DNA from: an uncultured Nitrospira sp.
GTDB lineage: Bacteria > Nitrospirota > Nitrospiria > Nitrospirales > Nitrospiraceae
DNA: 42,652 nt
Direction: 5' to 3'
NCBI GenBank assembly: GCA_902500785.1
Contig: CABVRW010000015.1
Span: 18,606-61,257, forward strand
How positions within the stretch are numbered: the stretch's first letter is position 1; each line of letters begins with the position of its first letter. Positions 41,411 to 42,652 of the stretch are shown in pieces. The notes below the pieces were generated by a model, which was not told where the DNA came from, did not search any database, and saw nothing but the letters and a program-made list of their open reading frames with translations. Position numbers and translations under genes: made by a program.

Positions 41411-41958
41411 TTGGCGGCAGGTAGTTTCGGAGCCGCGCCGATCGCATCAAGGCCCGCCTGAGCGCAGGCATCGTCCAGATGCGCGCCCGGTGCCCCACCG
41501 ACACCGATCGCTCCAACCACATCTCCGGCGATCTCAATCGGCAATCCGCCTCCGACCATCAGAATACTCTCATTCATTTCGCGTAGCGCCTGCAACGTCG
41601 GCTGCTTGGCAATCATTTCGGCCAAGTCGCTCGTCGCGCGCCGCAAGCTGGCGGCGGTATAGGCCTTCTTTCTGCTGCTGTCGACCGTGTGTGGTCCAGC
41701 CCCATCGGCCCGCATCATGGCACGCAAGATCCCGGCGCGATCCACGACGGACGCGCTGACCCGATACCCATCCTTCTTGCAGAAATCGAGCGCCGCCTGC
41801 ACAGCCTTTCCGGCCGAGACCACGGGCAAGACGCCTTCTTTGGGTAATTCGTCGGCCGCGGGCGCCACAATCGGCCACCCGCCGACCACCAAGAGAACCC
41901 CCGCAAGCATTCCGATCCAGCCCGCGCTTCGTTTCATCAATCGCAGTGTCCCCATCAT
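41407..41958 (-). CDS. GlcG/HbpS-like heme-binding family protein
   Basis: The protein has 183 residues. A signal peptide (WIGMLAGVLLVVGGWPIVAPAAA-like, about 10-36) precedes a GlcG/HbpS (DUF336) domain: ALDFCKKDGYRVSASVVDRAG, SRKKAYTAASLRRATSDLAE, GGGLPIEIAGDVVGAIGVGG and HLDDACAQAGLDAI. Family members bind heme or cobalamin-like ligands. The start ATG 41958 (or the next ATG, 41955) is decided by GGAGG 6 bases upstream; the GTG at 41979 would place the ribosome site inside the gene and is rejected. It is exported. Confidence 0.88.
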   Translation of the reverse strand: MMGTLRLMKRSAGWIGMLAGVLLVVGGWPIVAPAADELPKEGVLPVVSAGKAVQAALDFCKKDGYRVSASVVDRAGILRAMMRADGAGPHTVDSSRKKAYTAASLRRATSDLAEMIAKQPTLQALREMNESILMVGGGLPIEIAGDVVGAIGVGGAPGAHLDDACAQAGLDAIGAAPKLPAAK

Positions 41959-42112
41959 CACTATCCTCCGTATTGTCACATACCGTACGCAGTGGACCGA
42001 CCGCCCACACCCACATTCCGACGTGCGAGGGTACGGCCATCAACCAGCTCTGTCAATACTCAGATCACGAGTATCCAGCAACCTGCGCAGACACCGGTTG
42101 ACGAAGAGCGTG

Positions 42113-42652
42113 CTAAGAATAGAGCGCGAACTTCGCTGCGGGGGACAACTGATTGTGGCCAACCGATCGAGGGAGGGAATAGCGGGCGGCATCGAGCCCG
42201 GCATTGGAGGTGTAGACACCCACAAGGACGATCCGTGGACGGGTCAGCGACCGGCCCCCTCGATGCAGTCCGCTCGAGTCGCAGAGAATGACTGTGCCGG
42301 CCGGCCCGATGCAGGATACCGATGGCAACGGCGTGTCGGTGATCAGCCGGTCGACGATATCCTGTTTTGGGTAACGCCCGATAGGAGGAATCGCGGGAAA
42401 CAGGGAACCATACTCGGCGCCCACCTGCGTCCGTTTCAGATACGTGAACGGGCCCATAGTCGCATCAGTCGCATCGACATCCGACAGCAGCACAAAGACC
42501 TTGATGAGTCGCTTGTCTTCATGGTCGCGATGCCAAAACTCCGCAGAGATCGATGGCTCGTTCTCCCGAACGGGAATATTCTGCCAGACATCCGTATAGT
42601 TGAGGCGGACCTGCAACCCGAGATAGCTGCTGGCGATACTCAGCAACTGCGG
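42113..42652 (-). CDS. Phytanoyl-CoA dioxygenase family protein, 5' end outside window
   Basis: The frame is open to the window edge, so the N-terminal part is missing. The visible 180 residues hold the Fe(II)/2-oxoglutarate site: H-x-D in AEFWHRDHEDKRLIKVFV, then MGPFTYLKRTQ, the distal His in CDSSGLHRGGRSL and an Arg in the ending strand. PhyH-like enzymes hydroxylate lipids, amino acids or other small molecules. The visible layout fits the C-terminal two thirds of the family. Confidence 0.8.
   Translation of the reverse strand, partial: PQLLSIASSYLGLQVRLNYTDVWQNIPVRENEPSISAEFWHRDHEDKRLIKVFVLLSDVDATDATMGPFTYLKRTQVGAEYGSLFPAIPPIGRYPKQDIVDRLITDTPLPSVSCIGPAGTVILCDSSGLHRGGRSLTRPRIVLVGVYTSNAGLDAARYSLPRSVGHNQLSPAAKFALYS

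Noticed and set aside
1-42652. CRISPR array, tRNA/rRNA genes, complete insertion sequence or prophage
   Set aside because: No regularly spaced repeats, no tRNA-like conserved loops, no transposase or phage structural genes were seen.

Overview
The window (about 60% G+C, dense with genes on both strands) reads like a chromosomal segment of a Nitrospira-type bacterium (phylum Nitrospirota). This is an inference from gene content and style: many small lipoproteins and periplasmic proteins, DUF2330, DUF3015-like, DUF3047, DUF3365 and DUF3565 family proteins, a NqrB/RnfD-like membrane protein, an A-adding type tRNA nucleotidyltransferase, and few strong U-tract terminators. I see no rRNA, tRNA, CRISPR array, complete insertion sequence or prophage. 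No single spectacular system is evident. The unusual points are local ones.

Layout. 1-3.6 kb: the 3' part of a DUF4384-like protein, a small discoidin-like protein, and a row of minus-strand envelope proteins. 3.9-6.7 kb: an orphan MNT-type nucleotidyltransferase fragment, then a long frame that joins a NqrB/RnfD-like membrane protein to a DUF2330 protein. 6.7-8.8 kb: DUF3617 and DUF3015-like envelope proteins and a tandem UspA protein. 8.8-13.2 kb: the helicase Lhr, carrying an in-frame heptanucleotide repeat insertion. 13.4-16.0 kb: a signalling operon (histidine kinase, LuxR-type regulator, receiver-only regulator, small CxxC protein). 16.1-18.5 kb: a YeeZ-like dehydratase/epimerase-fold protein and a CPBP membrane protease. 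18.7-21.7 kb: a tightly overlapping trio (class V aminotransferase, c-heme DUF3365 protein, amidohydrolase). 21.8-25.4 kb: a J-domain protein, a decayed MFS transporter, and pxpB-pxpA-pxpC for 5-oxoproline cleavage. 25.5-28.5 kb: a 66-residue protein with a near-consensus promoter lying directly on its start codon, and an 891-residue DHH-CBS-nucleotidyltransferase. 28.6-31.7 kb: a minus-strand operon of radical SAM/SPASM protein, DUF547 lipoprotein, ferritin-like di-iron protein and TIGR04283-type glycosyltransferase. 31.9-35.6 kb: a periplasmic protein, then TVP38 membrane protein, mercuric-reductase-like flavoprotein and DUF3047 protein. 35.9-38.3 kb: two very small genes, a YuiH-type molybdopterin oxidoreductase, and a dipeptide epimerase cut by an in-frame UGA. 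38.5-42.65 kb: a coiled-coil lipoprotein, a DUF3565 protein, a 3-hydroxyisobutyrate-dehydrogenase-family protein, a GlcG/HbpS-like protein with a partner lipoprotein, and a truncated phytanoyl-CoA dioxygenase family protein.

The genes form short operons joined by four-base ATGA overlaps (kinase/regulator, aminotransferase/heme protein/amidohydrolase, pxpB/pxpA, di-iron protein/glycosyltransferase, flavoprotein/DUF3047, YuiH/epimerase, GlcG/lipoprotein). Convergent genes are usually separated by GC-rich hairpins without a U-run. Several start codons lie 6-10 bases after a -10-like hexamer and have no Shine-Dalgarno sequence, which suggests leaderless transcripts. The points most worth checking are the UGA in the epimerase, the repeat insertion in Lhr, the membrane protein/DUF2330 read-through fusion, the radical SAM/di-iron/glycosyltransferase operon, and the c-heme protein placed between two metabolic enzymes.
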